From contig NZ_WBKP01000022.1 in NCBI RefSeq assembly GCF_009602465.1, positions 1 through 56,109 of the forward strand: 56,109 nucleotides of DNA. The letters run 5' to 3'. This document shows, one piece after another, positions 18,967 through 26,496 of the stretch. Each line of letters starts with the position of its first letter. The first letter of the stretch is position 1. Origin of the DNA: Cumulibacter manganitolerans (lineage in GTDB: Bacteria > Actinomycetota > Actinomycetes > Mycobacteriales > Antricoccaceae). The translations under genes and the position numbers were made by a program. Under the pieces are notes generated by a model that was given only the letters and a program-made list of their open reading frames with translations, was not told the origin of the DNA and made no database searches.

Positions 18967-19875
18967 ATGGCACGCGTAGCACCCCTGTTCGGGGAGTTCA
19001 CCCACGACCGCGACGCCGAGCACCGCAAGGACGGCACCTGGCTGGAGGAGGCGTTCGAGCGCGGCCAGGCGATCGTCATCACCGACCGGTTCGAGGCGCC
19101 GATCGACGAGAGCGGGCCGCAGCCGCGGCTGGCGTGGCGCGCGGCTGCCGCGGTGCCCGCCGGCGCCGAGCGCATGTACCTCGGGCTGCTCGACGACGTC
19201 CCGCGGTTCGCCGTGCGCGGCCGGCGCGACCTCAAGGCGGACCAGTGGCTGGACCTGCGCACCATCGGCGCGGACCTGCCGATCGGTGACCGCGGGCTCC
19301 TGGTGGAGGCTGTCGCGCTCGCCCAGTGGCACGCCCGGCACCAGCGCTGCCCGATCTGCGGGGAGCAGACCACGCCGCGGGACGGCGGGTGGACGACGGT
19401 CTGCCCGGCCGACGGCTCGCAGCACTTCCCGCGCACCGATCCCGCTGTGATCATGCTGGTGCACGACGGCGACGACCGCTGCGTGCTCGGGCGGCAGGCC
19501 ATGTGGCCGGAGGGCCGGTTCTCGGTGCTGGCCGGGTTCGTCGAGCCCGGCGAGCCGCTCGAGGCCGCCGTCGCCCGGGAGGTCTACGAGGAGGTCGGGC
19601 TGCAGGTCTCGGGCGTGGAGTACCTCGGCAGCCAGCCGTGGCCGTTCCCGGCGTCCATCATGCTCGGGTTCGTCGCGCAGGTCGAAGGCTCGCAGGAGCT
19701 GCGGCCGCTCGACGGGGAGATCGCCGAGGCGCACTGGTTCACCCGCCAGGAGGTGCGCGAGCTGTACGGCTGGGGCGAGCCGGGGGCCGAGACGCCGGGC
19801 GCGCGCAGCATGCCGGGCGCCATCTCCATCGCGCACCACATCATCAAGGCGTGGGCGGACGGCGAGATCGGCTAG
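18967..19875 (+). CDS. nudC: NADH pyrophosphatase NudC (Nudix hydrolase)
   Basis: Hydrolyses NADH to NMNH and AMP, and in bacteria can also remove NAD caps from RNA. The 302 residues include a zinc ribbon region CPICG...VCP (about 127-147), a Nudix box GFVEPGEPLEAAVAREVYEE with EVGL following, and the NudC-specific SQPWPFPAS motif downstream of it. The ATG has GGAGGAG 7 nt upstream. The fourth zinc ligand is not an obvious cysteine: after VCP comes ADGSQH, so a histidine may serve. The stop codon abuts the convergent mycoredoxin stop in the palindrome GGCTAGCTAGCC, leaving no intergenic sequence. Confidence 0.94.
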   Translation: MARVAPLFGEFTHDRDAEHRKDGTWLEEAFERGQAIVITDRFEAPIDESGPQPRLAWRAAAAVPAGAERMYLGLLDDVPRFAVRGRRDLKADQWLDLRTIGADLPIGDRGLLVEAVALAQWHARHQRCPICGEQTTPRDGGWTTVCPADGSQHFPRTDPAVIMLVHDGDDRCVLGRQAMWPEGRFSVLAGFVEPGEPLEAAVAREVYEEVGLQVSGVEYLGSQPWPFPASIMLGFVAQVEGSQELRPLDGEIAEAHWFTRQEVRELYGWGEPGAETPGARSMPGAISIAHHIIKAWADGEIG

Positions 19876-20121
19876 CTAGCCGGCGAGCCTCTCGAGCACC
19901 TCGTCGATCGACGGGTTGGTCATCGACGACCCGTCGGCGAACACGAGCGTGGGCACCACGCGGTTGCCGCCGTTGAGCGACTTCACGAGCTCGCCGGCCT
20001 CGCGGTCGTCGTCGACGTCGACATTGGTGTAGTCGATGCCGGCCGCGGCCAGGTCCGACGTCAGGCGCCGGCAGAACGGGCACCAGGTCGTGGTGTACAT
20101 CGTGAAGGACTCCGTTGGCAT
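19876..20121 (-). CDS. mrx1: Mycoredoxin (glutaredoxin-like)
   Basis: Small thiol oxidoreductase of 81 residues that reduces mycothiol mixed disulfides. It shows the thioredoxin-fold start FTMYTTTWCPFCRRL with a CPFC active site, the cis-proline stretch RVVPTLVFADGS, and a C-terminal TNPSIDEVLERL helix, close to M. tuberculosis Rv3198A. The ATG at 20121 gives the family length. An in-frame GTG at 20130 is possible, and no Shine-Dalgarno sequence is visible. It is transcribed divergently from uvrD2 across 59 bp, as in mycobacteria. Confidence 0.88.
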   Translation of the reverse strand: MPTESFTMYTTTWCPFCRRLTSDLAAAGIDYTNVDVDDDREAGELVKSLNGGNRVVPTLVFADGSSMTNPSIDEVLERLAG

Positions 20122-20180
20122 GGCGTTCACGATAGCCCCGCCCGACGGCACGTGTCGGTGACCTTTGGGACACTGGTCGG

Positions 20181-22265
20181 GTGACTGATCGCCCCGACCT
20201 GCCCCCCGACGTCCGCCGCATCGTCAGCGGCCTGGATCCGGAGCAGACCGAGGCGGTGCTGGCCCCGCGCGGGCCGCTGTGCATCCTGGCCGGCGCCGGC
20301 ACCGGCAAGACCCGCACGATCACCCACCGAATCGCCTATCTGGTGGCCACCGGCGAGTTCGCCCCGCAGCAGCTGCTCGCGGTCACGTTCACCGCGCGGG
20401 CGGCCGGCGAGATGCGCAGCCGGCTGCGCTCCCTCGGCGTCCAGGGCGTGCAGGCGCGCACCTTCCACGCCGCGGCGCTGCGCCAGATGTCCTACTTCTG
20501 GCCGCGTCATTTCGGTGGCCGGCTGCCCGAGCTGGCGCCGTCGAAGTTCCGCATGGTCGGCCAGGCCGCGGCGCGGGAGCGCATCTCGACCACCACCGAG
20601 ACGGTGCGCGACCTGGCGTCCGAGGTCGAGTGGGCGCGCTCCTGCCTGATCGGTCCGGACGCCTACCCGGAGGCGGTGCGCGCGGCGTCGCGCGAGACGC
20701 CGCTTCCGGCGGAGCAGGTCGCGAAGGTGCTGGCCCGCTACGAGGCGATCAAGAAGAACGCCGAGGTGATCGACTTCGAGGACATCCTGATGTCGATGGC
20801 GTACATGCTCGAGTCGGTGCCCGAGGTGGCGCGCGAGGTGCGCTCGCAATACCGCGGGTTCGTCGTCGACGAGTACCAGGACGTCAACCCGCTGCAGCAG
20901 CGGCTGCTCGACGCGTGGCTGGGCGAGCGCGACGACCTGTGCGTGGTCGGGGACGCCAGCCAGACGATCTACACCTTCACCGGTGCGCGCCCGGACTACC
21001 TCCTGGACTTCGGGGAGCGGTTCCGCCAGGCCACCGTCGTCCAGCTCGAGCGCGACTACCGCTCGACGCCGCAGGTGGTCGCGCTCGCCAACAAGGTCAT
21101 CTCCGGCAGCACCGGCAAGCTGTCGAAGGCCCGGCTGCGGCTGGTGGGACAGCGACCGGCCGGTCCGGAGCCGCTGTTTCGCACCTTCGACGACGAGCCG
21201 TCCGAGGCGGCCGCGATCGCCGCGCGCTGCAAGGAGCTCATCGACGGCGGGACGGCGCCGGCGGAGATCGCCGTACTGTTCCGGATCAATGCCCAGTCCG
21301 AGGTGTACGAGTCGGCACTGGCCGACCTCGGGGTGCCGTATGTCGTACGCGGCGCGGAGAAGTTCTTCGAGCGCGAGGAGATCCGCGAGGCGATCGTCTT
21401 CCTGCGAGCCTCGGTACGCAGCGCGGCCGGATCGGAGCTGCCGCTGGACGAGCAGGTGACCCGGGTGTTGGTCTCCAGCGGCTGGGACCCGGAGGGCAGC
21501 GTCGGGCAGGGTGCCGCCCGCGAGCGCTGGGAATCCATCAACGCGCTGGTCGGTCTGGCCGAGGAGATGCGTGCCGCCGATCCCGCCACGACGATGGAGT
21601 CGTTCGTCGCCGAGCTCGACCAGCGGGCGGCGGCCGCGCACGCGCCGACGATCCAGGGCGTCACGATCGCCTCGCTGCACGCCGCCAAGGGCCTGGAGTG
21701 GGACGCCGTCATGCTGGTCGGCCTGCACGACGGCATGGTGCCGATCAGCCGCGCCCGCACCGACGAGCAGATCGAGGAGGAGCGGCGGCTGCTGTACGTC
21801 GGGATCACCCGGGCCCGCGAGCACCTGCAGCTGAGCTTCGCGCTGTCCCGCTCGCCCGGGGGCCGTGGCTCCCGCAAGCAGAGCCGGTTCCTCGACGTGT
21901 TCGGCGGCGGTCAGGGCGGCACGTCCGCGCCGTCGGTCCGGCGCCGCGCGAAGGTGAGCCGCTGCGCCGGCTGCGGGCAGCCGCTGGCACCCGGCGACGC
22001 CGCGGCCGGCACCTGCGACACGTGCCGCCGCTCGGGCAAGGACCTCTTCGATCGGCTGCGCAGCTGGCGACTGGGCGTCGCGCGCGAGAACCAGCTGCCG
22101 CCGTACGTGGTCTTCGACGACGAGACGCTCGCCGCGATCGCCACGCGAGCGCCGTCCAGCCTCATGGGGCTGCTCGCGGTCAAGGGCGTCGGCGAGACCA
22201 AGCTCGGACGCTACGGATCGGACGTCCTGGAGGTCATCGGAGCGGGCGCCACGAGCGATTCCTGA
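20181..22265 (+). CDS. uvrD2: ATP-dependent DNA helicase UvrD2
   Basis: SF1A 3'-to-5' DNA helicase of 694 residues, actinobacterial UvrD2 type. Motor motifs: GAGTGKT with K43, TFTARAAGEM, VDEYQDVN, GDASQTIYTFTGA, LHAAKGLEWDAV, and RRLLYVGITRARE. After the motor a tetracysteine module (C595, C598, C612, C615) links to a C-terminal HRDC domain (about 625-690). This layout is diagnostic of UvrD2. In mycobacteria UvrD2 is essential as protein, and the tetracysteine part is needed for helicase activity. The GTG start has no clear Shine-Dalgarno sequence, so the mRNA may be leaderless. Confidence 0.95.
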   Translation: MTDRPDLPPDVRRIVSGLDPEQTEAVLAPRGPLCILAGAGTGKTRTITHRIAYLVATGEFAPQQLLAVTFTARAAGEMRSRLRSLGVQGVQARTFHAAALRQMSYFWPRHFGGRLPELAPSKFRMVGQAAARERISTTTETVRDLASEVEWARSCLIGPDAYPEAVRAASRETPLPAEQVAKVLARYEAIKKNAEVIDFEDILMSMAYMLESVPEVAREVRSQYRGFVVDEYQDVNPLQQRLLDAWLGERDDLCVVGDASQTIYTFTGARPDYLLDFGERFRQATVVQLERDYRSTPQVVALANKVISGSTGKLSKARLRLVGQRPAGPEPLFRTFDDEPSEAAAIAARCKELIDGGTAPAEIAVLFRINAQSEVYESALADLGVPYVVRGAEKFFEREEIREAIVFLRASVRSAAGSELPLDEQVTRVLVSSGWDPEGSVGQGAARERWESINALVGLAEEMRAADPATTMESFVAELDQRAAAAHAPTIQGVTIASLHAAKGLEWDAVMLVGLHDGMVPISRARTDEQIEEERRLLYVGITRAREHLQLSFALSRSPGGRGSRKQSRFLDVFGGGQGGTSAPSVRRRAKVSRCAGCGQPLAPGDAAAGTCDTCRRSGKDLFDRLRSWRLGVARENQLPPYVVFDDETLAAIATRAPSSLMGLLAVKGVGETKLGRYGSDVLEVIGAGATSDS

Positions 22266-22271
22266 CGTCGC

Positions 22272-22312
22272 GAATAAATAGGTTGCCAAGCCGCGGGCCG
22301 CGACATTAGCCT
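22272..22312 (+). promoter_or_regulatory. whiB7 promoter with AT-rich WhiB7-binding element
   Basis: GAATAAATA (22272-22280) lies directly upstream of a -35 hexamer TTGCCA (22283-22288). An 18-bp spacer and TAGCCT (22307-22312) as -10 follow. In mycobacteria WhiB7 binds SigA region 4 and uses its AT-hook to contact an AT-rich stretch just upstream of the -35, so this arrangement predicts autoactivation. It is the most AT-rich spot in this GC-rich interval. Confidence 0.7.
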
Positions 22313-22354
22313 CGGATGCGTCATCGATCAACCCGGAACGAAAGGAGCGCAGCT

Positions 22355-22528
22355 GTGAACAACGACCTGAACGCCACCGTCGTCGCCTTCCGCGACCGCG
22401 TTGCCGTGCCTGCGCTCCCGGCCGTCGGCTCTGTCGGCACCACCGGTGGGTTCGCCGCCGGCGGCACCGCGCCGCAGACCAAGCGCAGCACTCTGGGTAA
22501 GCCTTCTCCGCACCCTGGTTCGGCATAA
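22355..22528 (+). CDS. whiB7 leader peptide (uORF)
   Basis: A 57-codon upstream ORF in the whiB7 leader. It starts at GTG with AAAGGAG upstream, opens VNNDLNATVVAFRDR, and runs through a Gly/Ala/Pro-rich middle to GKPSPHPGSA. Family knowledge: whiB7 leaders carry a translated uORF whose impaired translation by ribosome-targeting antibiotics lets transcription pass a terminator. Here the stop codon TAA lies inside the loop of a perfect hairpin, and a strong terminator follows 20 nt later, so the geometry supports attenuation. Confidence 0.75.
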   Translation: MNNDLNATVVAFRDRVAVPALPAVGSVGTTGGFAAGGTAPQTKRSTLGKPSPHPGSA

Positions 22529-22537
22529 CCGAACCAG
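22515..22537 (+). promoter_or_regulatory. Hairpin overlapping the uORF stop codon
   Basis: A perfect 9-bp stem, CTGGTTCGG (22515-22523) with CCGAACCAG (22529-22537), has a five-base loop CATAA containing the uORF stop TAA. A ribosome terminating there would melt the stem, so it is probably part of the attenuation switch. It lacks a U-run and is not itself a terminator. Confidence 0.6.
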
Positions 22538-22548
22538 CCTCAGCGGCA

Positions 22549-22587
22549 GCCGCGAATCCCAGACCGGGATTCGCGGCTTTTTCGTTT
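22549..22587 (+). terminator. Intrinsic terminator (attenuator) in whiB7 leader
   Basis: A perfect 12-bp stem, GCCGCGAATCCC (22549-22560) with GGGATTCGCGGC (22566-22577), has a five-base loop and is followed by TTTTTCGTTT. It sits between the uORF and whiB7, 47 nt before the start codon. Default termination here and read-through under antibiotic stress would fit the known whiB7 mechanism. Confidence 0.85.
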
Positions 22588-22634
22588 GGCCCGGCCCATC
22601 TCAAGAAGACCACTCCGAGCAAGGTAGACACGAC

Positions 22635-22946
22635 ATGACCGCAACGCTGACTCGCCCCGAGGCCGCCCACCCACCCTTCACCGACCTGTTCGCCCCCGAC
22701 TTCGGCGTGCGCGACGACCTGCCCTGCCGGCAGGGCGACGGCGACCTGTGGTTCGCCGAGAGCCCCGCGAAGCTCGAGGCCGCCAAGGCGCTGTGCGAGC
22801 AGTGCCCGGTGCTGAGCGAATGCCTGGTCGGCGCCCTCGAGCGGCGCGAGCCGTGGGGCGTGTGGGGTGGGCAGATCTTCGAGCACGGCTCGGTGATCGC
22901 CCGCAAGCGCGGCCGGGGCCGCCCCCGCAAGAACGTCGCCGCCTAG
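22635..22946 (+). CDS. whiB7: Transcriptional regulator WhiB7
   Basis: Iron-sulfur regulator of intrinsic antibiotic resistance, 103 residues. Four cluster cysteines are seen: C31, C54, C57 and C63 (CEQCPVLSEC). The WhiB turn is GVWGGQ (75-80), and a C-terminal AT-hook RGRGRPRKN (92-100) distinguishes WhiB7 from other Wbl proteins. It would bind the primary sigma factor and activate resistance genes (efflux, ribosome modification, ribosome rescue). Its place next to uvrD2 is the mycobacterial one. Control is by the leader features annotated upstream. The spacing to the leader terminator and GGTAGACACGAC before the ATG fit a short 5' segment after read-through. Confidence 0.95.
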   Translation: MTATLTRPEAAHPPFTDLFAPDFGVRDDLPCRQGDGDLWFAESPAKLEAAKALCEQCPVLSECLVGALERREPWGVWGGQIFEHGSVIARKRGRGRPRKNVAA

Positions 22947-22987
22947 GGGCGCGCGACGCCCCTCCCGCCTCGGCCGCACCGCGGCCG
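22945..22987 (+). terminator. Paired GC hairpins after whiB7
   Basis: Two stems follow the stop codon. AGGGGCG (22945-22951) pairs with CGCCCCT (22957-22963), and CGGCCGC (22971-22977) pairs with GCGGCCG (22981-22987). Neither has a U-run. They may be a weak terminator or may stabilise the whiB7 mRNA end ahead of the downstream small ORF. Confidence 0.4.
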
Positions 22988-23016
22988 GGCCACCGAAGAC
23001 GACCTGGAGACACGAC

Positions 23017-23181
23017 ATGTACCCACTGCATGAGCAGGGTGCGCGTTATCTCGTCGAGGAGCTCCGCGAGGACGCCGGACGACGCCGTACCACCCGGCGT
23101 ATCAAGGCCCTCCGTCGGAACCGTCGACGAGCCGAGATCGCCACTGCACGGGCGATTCACGCGCAGTCACTGCTGTACTGA
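23017..23181 (+). CDS. Small Arg-rich hypothetical protein
   Basis: A 54-residue ORF, ATG to TGA, with GGAGA six nt before the start and a strong hairpin right after the stop. The product is highly basic: it opens MYPLHEQGARYLVEELREDAG, continues with RRR, TTRR and NRRRAE clusters in one predicted long helix, and ends AQSLLY. I do not recognise a family. The MYPLHE start resembles other short basic actinobacterial ORFs. It lies in the same direction as whiB7, 70 nt away, and could be read from the same transcript. Confidence 0.6.
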   Translation: MYPLHEQGARYLVEELREDAGRRRTTRRIKALRRNRRRAEIATARAIHAQSLLY

Positions 23182-23190
23182 CACGCACCA

Positions 23191-23222
23191 CGAGGCGGGC
23201 CCCGGCGACGGGGTCCGCCTCG
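23191..23222. terminator. Bidirectional terminator between convergent genes
   Basis: A 14-bp stem, CGAGGCGGGCCCCG (23191-23204) with CGGGGTCCGCCTCG (23209-23222), has one G-U pair and a GCGA loop. It lies exactly between the small basic ORF and the ABC1-kinase gene stop at 23226. No U-run is present, but stability and position make a terminator likely. Confidence 0.7.
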
Positions 23223-23225
23223 CCG

Positions 23226-24557
23226 TCATGACGGCGGGGCGAAGCCGGGAAGCCACTCGCGGACGATGCGCCCGTAGTCGGCCTCGGCGCCGAGCTGGGC
23301 GAGGACGCCGACCGAGCCGAGGAACACCCGGTGGATCATCAGATACTCCGGCGGCAGGTTGAGCTGGCGGCCGAAGCGCATCGCGGGACCGCGCGGGTTG
23401 GTCAGCCGCGCCGCCTCCGCCTTCAGCCAGTCGCGCGTGAAGCGGAACCGCGGGGCGGTGAGTGGCTCGAGGATCGGACCCAGATAGTCCACGATCTCGC
23501 GCGCGTCGACGCTGATCTGCGGCTGGATGAACCCGTTCTCGCGCAGCGCGACGAGCGCCTCGTCCGCCCGCCTCTCGATCACCAGGCGGATGCAGTAGCC
23601 GATGAACTCCGGCAGGCCGTCGGGCAGCGACTTCACCGCGCCGAAGTCGAGCACGCCGAGCCGGCCGTCGTCCAGCAGCCGGTAGTTGCCCGGGTGCGGG
23701 TCGGCGTGCAGGTAGCCGGCGCGGGCCGGTCCGGCGAAGGTGAGCGTCGCGAGAAGCTCGCCCGCCCGATCGCGCTCGGCGGTGCTTCCCGAGCTGATGA
23801 TGCGCCGCAGCGGCGTGCCGTCCAGCCACTCGCTGATGACCACCTTCGGAGCGCTGGCCACCACGGCGGGCACCGCGAAGTCGGGGTCGCCGGCGAACGC
23901 GGTCGCGAACGCGCGCTGGGCATCGGCCTCGAGCCGGTAGTCGAGCTCGTCGATGACCCGCTCGCGGATCTCCGAGATCAGCGGCTTGATGTCCAGGCCG
24001 GGCGTGACCATCCCGTACAGGCGGGCGAACCTCGACAGCTGGTTGAGGTCGGCCATCAGCGCCGGCCCCGCGCCGGGGTACTGGATCTTGACCGCCACCT
24101 CGCGGCCGTCGTGCCAGGTCCCGCGGTGCACCTGCCCGATGCTGGCCGCCGCGGTCGGCTGCTCGTCGAAGCGCTGGAACCGCTCACGCCAGCGGGTGCC
24201 GAGCTGCTCGTCGAGGACGCGGCGCACGGTGGCGCCGGGCATCGGCGGCGCCTCCTCCTGCAGCTTGACCAGGGCATCGCGGTAGGGCGCCGCGATGTCG
24301 TCGGGCAGCGCGGCCTCGAACACCGACAGCGCCTGGCCGAGCTTCATCGCCCCGCCCTTGAGGGTGCCGAGCACCTCGAACAGCTGCGCCGCCGCGCGCT
24401 CGCGGTTGCTCTCGGAGACCTCCTGGGCGCTCTGCCCGCTCAGCCGGCGGCCGACACCGGACGCCGCACGCCCCGCGGCACTGAGCGGCAGCGACGCGAG
24501 CTTGGCGGTACGGCGCGCGGAGCGCTCAGGCAGGTCGGACACCATGCCATTGTCCAC
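23226..24557 (-). CDS. ABC1/AarF-type atypical kinase (Rv3197-like)
   Basis: Member of the UbiB/ABC1 protein-kinase-like family, 443 residues. It shows the family KxGQ motif in MKLGQALS, the ASIGQVHRG and VAVKIQYPG strands with the lysine, a HADPHPGN catalytic-loop equivalent, and VLDFGAV as the metal-binding motif. The closest remembered relative is M. tuberculosis Rv3197 (MABP-1), which is implicated in macrolide tolerance and lies next to whiB7 there too. The GTG at 24557 is 4 nt after the upstream gene's stop. An in-frame ATG at 24545 is an alternative. The phosphate acceptor or lipid substrate is unknown. Confidence 0.87.
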   Translation of the reverse strand: MDNGMVSDLPERSARRTAKLASLPLSAAGRAASGVGRRLSGQSAQEVSESNRERAAAQLFEVLGTLKGGAMKLGQALSVFEAALPDDIAAPYRDALVKLQEEAPPMPGATVRRVLDEQLGTRWRERFQRFDEQPTAAASIGQVHRGTWHDGREVAVKIQYPGAGPALMADLNQLSRFARLYGMVTPGLDIKPLISEIRERVIDELDYRLEADAQRAFATAFAGDPDFAVPAVVASAPKVVISEWLDGTPLRRIISSGSTAERDRAGELLATLTFAGPARAGYLHADPHPGNYRLLDDGRLGVLDFGAVKSLPDGLPEFIGYCIRLVIERRADEALVALRENGFIQPQISVDAREIVDYLGPILEPLTAPRFRFTRDWLKAEAARLTNPRGPAMRFGRQLNLPPEYLMIHRVFLGSVGVLAQLGAEADYGRIVREWLPGFAPPS

Positions 24558-24561
24558 GAGA

Positions 24562-25656
24562 TCAAGGGATCCGGCACGGGCATTCGGTGTGCCGAGGCCA
24601 ATAGCGCCGCTCGACGACGAGCTCGGGAAGCGCGATCTCCAGCGTGGCGTTGAGGGTCTCGGGCAGCCGCTCGGAGTCGAGCCACTGGAGCACCTGGGTC
24701 ACGGCGAGCGACGCGCACAGCATCACCAGGCACAGCTCGCCGCCGTCCGCCGGCGTCGGGGGATAGGCCCGCAGCTGCGACGCCAGCGGGCTCCAGTGCG
24801 GGTCGAGGTCGCGGCGCACGGCGTCCTGGCATTCCAGGCAGCTCGACTCGCCGGGCACGACGAACGGCCCGACGATGCCCCGGCGCTCGCGGATGACCGC
24901 GTTGAGGAACCGGGTGCCCGAGCGCATCAGCATGCGGGCGCGGTCGCCGCACGGGTCGACCGCCTCGGCGAGCACGACGAGGTCGGGGCAGTCGCTGGCG
25001 CCGACCGGGCCGACGGTCACCCTCGGGTACGCGCGAGTGATCGACCGGCGCAGCGCGTCCTGCCGAGGACGCCCCACGTCGTCGGCGGCGGGGCCGCCGG
25101 GCACGAGGTCCGTCGGCGTGACCGCGCCCGCGTGCACCAGCCCGAGGCGGCCGATGCCGCTTCCGGCGAGGACGGCGGCGATCGCGGTCGCCAGCCGATT
25201 GCCCCCGACGATCACGATGTGCGCGCGGGCGCGCTGCTCGAGAACGGCGCTCGGGCTCACGGACAGCCGACCCAGCGCGCGCCCGTGGATCTCCGGCGAC
25301 AAGGCGCCGGCGAGCGCCGGGTGCCGGGCGCGTCCGTTGCCCGCGGCGTGCTCGTCCGCGAGGTCGACCAGCACGCCGTGCGCGTCGAGCGCCGTCAGCA
25401 GCCGGACCGCCTCGTCGGGGGCGAGCGGCCCCTCGTCGATCACGTCGTCGACGGCGCGGCTGCCGTCCAGCCGTCCGATGAACGTGGCCGCCGCGGCGGT
25501 GACGTTGCGCAGGACGACCGCCCGCCGGTCCTCGACACCGATCTGCAGGACGCCGGGGGCGCGCCACGCCCGCCGCAGCACGGAAGGCAGCCAGGGGACG
25601 GCGGGGAGTGCGTCGTCGGGCCCGGCCACGGCGCGCGGGTGCTGCTGCTCGGTCAT
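24562..25656 (-). CDS. ThiF-like/TOMM-type E1 domain protein (Rv3196-like)
   Basis: A 364-residue protein. An N-terminal winged-helix-like region (about 1-100, with DGSRAVDDVI) resembles leader-peptide-binding modules. A degenerate ThiF Rossmann domain follows, with IVIVGGNRLATAIAAVLAGSG at 146-166 in place of the classic GxGGxG, so ATP use is doubtful. Cysteines in CLECQD and TECPC could bind zinc, as in E1-like proteins. The family occurs alone beside the ABC1 kinase in actinobacteria. No precursor peptide, cyclodehydratase or dehydrogenase gene is nearby, so a RiPP role is unproven. It is operonic with the kinase (4-nt gap). Confidence 0.7.
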   Translation of the reverse strand: MTEQQHPRAVAGPDDALPAVPWLPSVLRRAWRAPGVLQIGVEDRRAVVLRNVTAAAATFIGRLDGSRAVDDVIDEGPLAPDEAVRLLTALDAHGVLVDLADEHAAGNGRARHPALAGALSPEIHGRALGRLSVSPSAVLEQRARAHIVIVGGNRLATAIAAVLAGSGIGRLGLVHAGAVTPTDLVPGGPAADDVGRPRQDALRRSITRAYPRVTVGPVGASDCPDLVVLAEAVDPCGDRARMLMRSGTRFLNAVIRERRGIVGPFVVPGESSCLECQDAVRRDLDPHWSPLASQLRAYPPTPADGGELCLVMLCASLAVTQVLQWLDSERLPETLNATLEIALPELVVERRYWPRHTECPCRIP

Positions 25657-25713
25657 GCCTGCCTCTCTCGCCGGTCGTCGTGGCAGCCTGGCACGCTTCG
25701 CACCGTCGACGAG

Positions 25714-26274
25714 TCAGCTGTCCACAGGCAGCCGGGCCGCGTGCGCCACCCCCTCGAGGAAGCCCTCCGCCTTGGTGGTCAGCGGGTACCGCGCGCACAG
25801 CTCGGTGAAGTCCGGGCCGTGGCCGGGGACCAGCAGGTGGGCCAGCTCGTGCACGATCACGTAGTCGATGACCCAGGACGGCATCTCCTGCAGGCGGTGC
25901 GAGAGCCGGATGGCGCCGGTGGACGGCGTGCACGAGCCCCATCGCGAGTTCTGGTTGGTCACCCACCGGATGCTGGTCGGCCGCGCGCGGTTGCCCAGAT
26001 GCGCCGCGGACAGCGCTCTGGCGCGCTCCTCCAGGGCCGCGTCGCTCCGCGGCGCGGCGGCCCGCCGCCGGTGCTCCTGGGAGAGCACCCGCCCCACCAT
26101 CCGGCGGGTCCATTCCTCGCGCTCGGGGGCCGCCAGCGCGGCCGGCATCAGGACGACGATCTGCTCGCCGTCGCGATACGCCTGCACGCTGCGCCTGCGG
26201 CGCGTGCTGCGCCGGATCTCGACCTGCTGCCCGTCCACGACGCGTCGCTCGGTGCCGAACCTGGTATCTGCCAC
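25714..26274 (-). CDS. YgjP-like metallopeptidase (DUF45)
   Basis: A 186-residue protein with a zincin signature H142-E143-LA-H146-LLVPGH and third ligand candidate H152. It also has the family motif NSRWGSC (109-115) and basic strands at the N-terminus (RRSTRRRRSVQAYRDGEQIVVLMP). Members are thought to be cytoplasmic M48-like peptidases and are often linked to restriction or repair genes. The function here is unknown. The gene reads away from the DnaA-box-like cluster upstream. The 57-nt gap to the next gene downstream suggests, but does not prove, a common transcript. Confidence 0.85.
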   Translation of the reverse strand: MADTRFGTERRVVDGQQVEIRRSTRRRRSVQAYRDGEQIVVLMPAALAAPEREEWTRRMVGRVLSQEHRRRAAAPRSDAALEERARALSAAHLGNRARPTSIRWVTNQNSRWGSCTPSTGAIRLSHRLQEMPSWVIDYVIVHELAHLLVPGHGPDFTELCARYPLTTKAEGFLEGVAHAARLPVDS

Positions 26275-26309
26275 GGGGGAAGGCTAGCCCGTGCCGGCGA
26301 CAGGGCGCG

Positions 26310-26496
26310 TTGTGCACACCCGCGGCGATCGAGGCTACCGGCCGGTATCCACACCCCCGTACTTCTACGGGATTCGGGATCGCGCCAGGTCAGAGCATGC
26401 GTCCGGGCCGTCCTCGGGGGCTGTGCACAGCCGTCCACAGCGATGTCCCCAGGGCGGCGGCGGGTTGTCCGCAGGCTGTGCACAGGCTTGTCCACA
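26310..26496 (+). repeat. Cluster of DnaA-box-like 9-mers in a 342-bp gene-free region
   Basis: The region 26275-26616 holds no convincing gene. Within it are eight near-matches to the actinobacterial DnaA box TTGTCCACA, all read on the + strand. They are TTGTGCACA (26310), GTATCCACA (26345), CTGTGCACA (26421), CCGTCCACA (26431), ATGTCCCCA (26443), TTGTCCGCA (26465), CTGTGCACA (26476) and one perfect TTGTCCACA (26488-26496). Six fall in the last 76 bp, spaced 10-12 bp apart from start to start, except one 22-bp step. No dnaA or dnaN gene is present, so this is not obviously oriC. Confidence 0.6.

Noticed and set aside
24562-25656. Part of a thiazole/oxazole-modified peptide (TOMM) cluster
   Set aside because: Only one E1-like protein is present; no YcaO, dehydrogenase, transporter or precursor peptide is encoded near it.
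26310-26496. Chromosomal origin (oriC) at the DnaA-box-like cluster
   Set aside because: No dnaA, dnaN, rpmH or gyrase genes and no clear AT-rich unwinding element nearby; a titration or regulatory site is more plausible.
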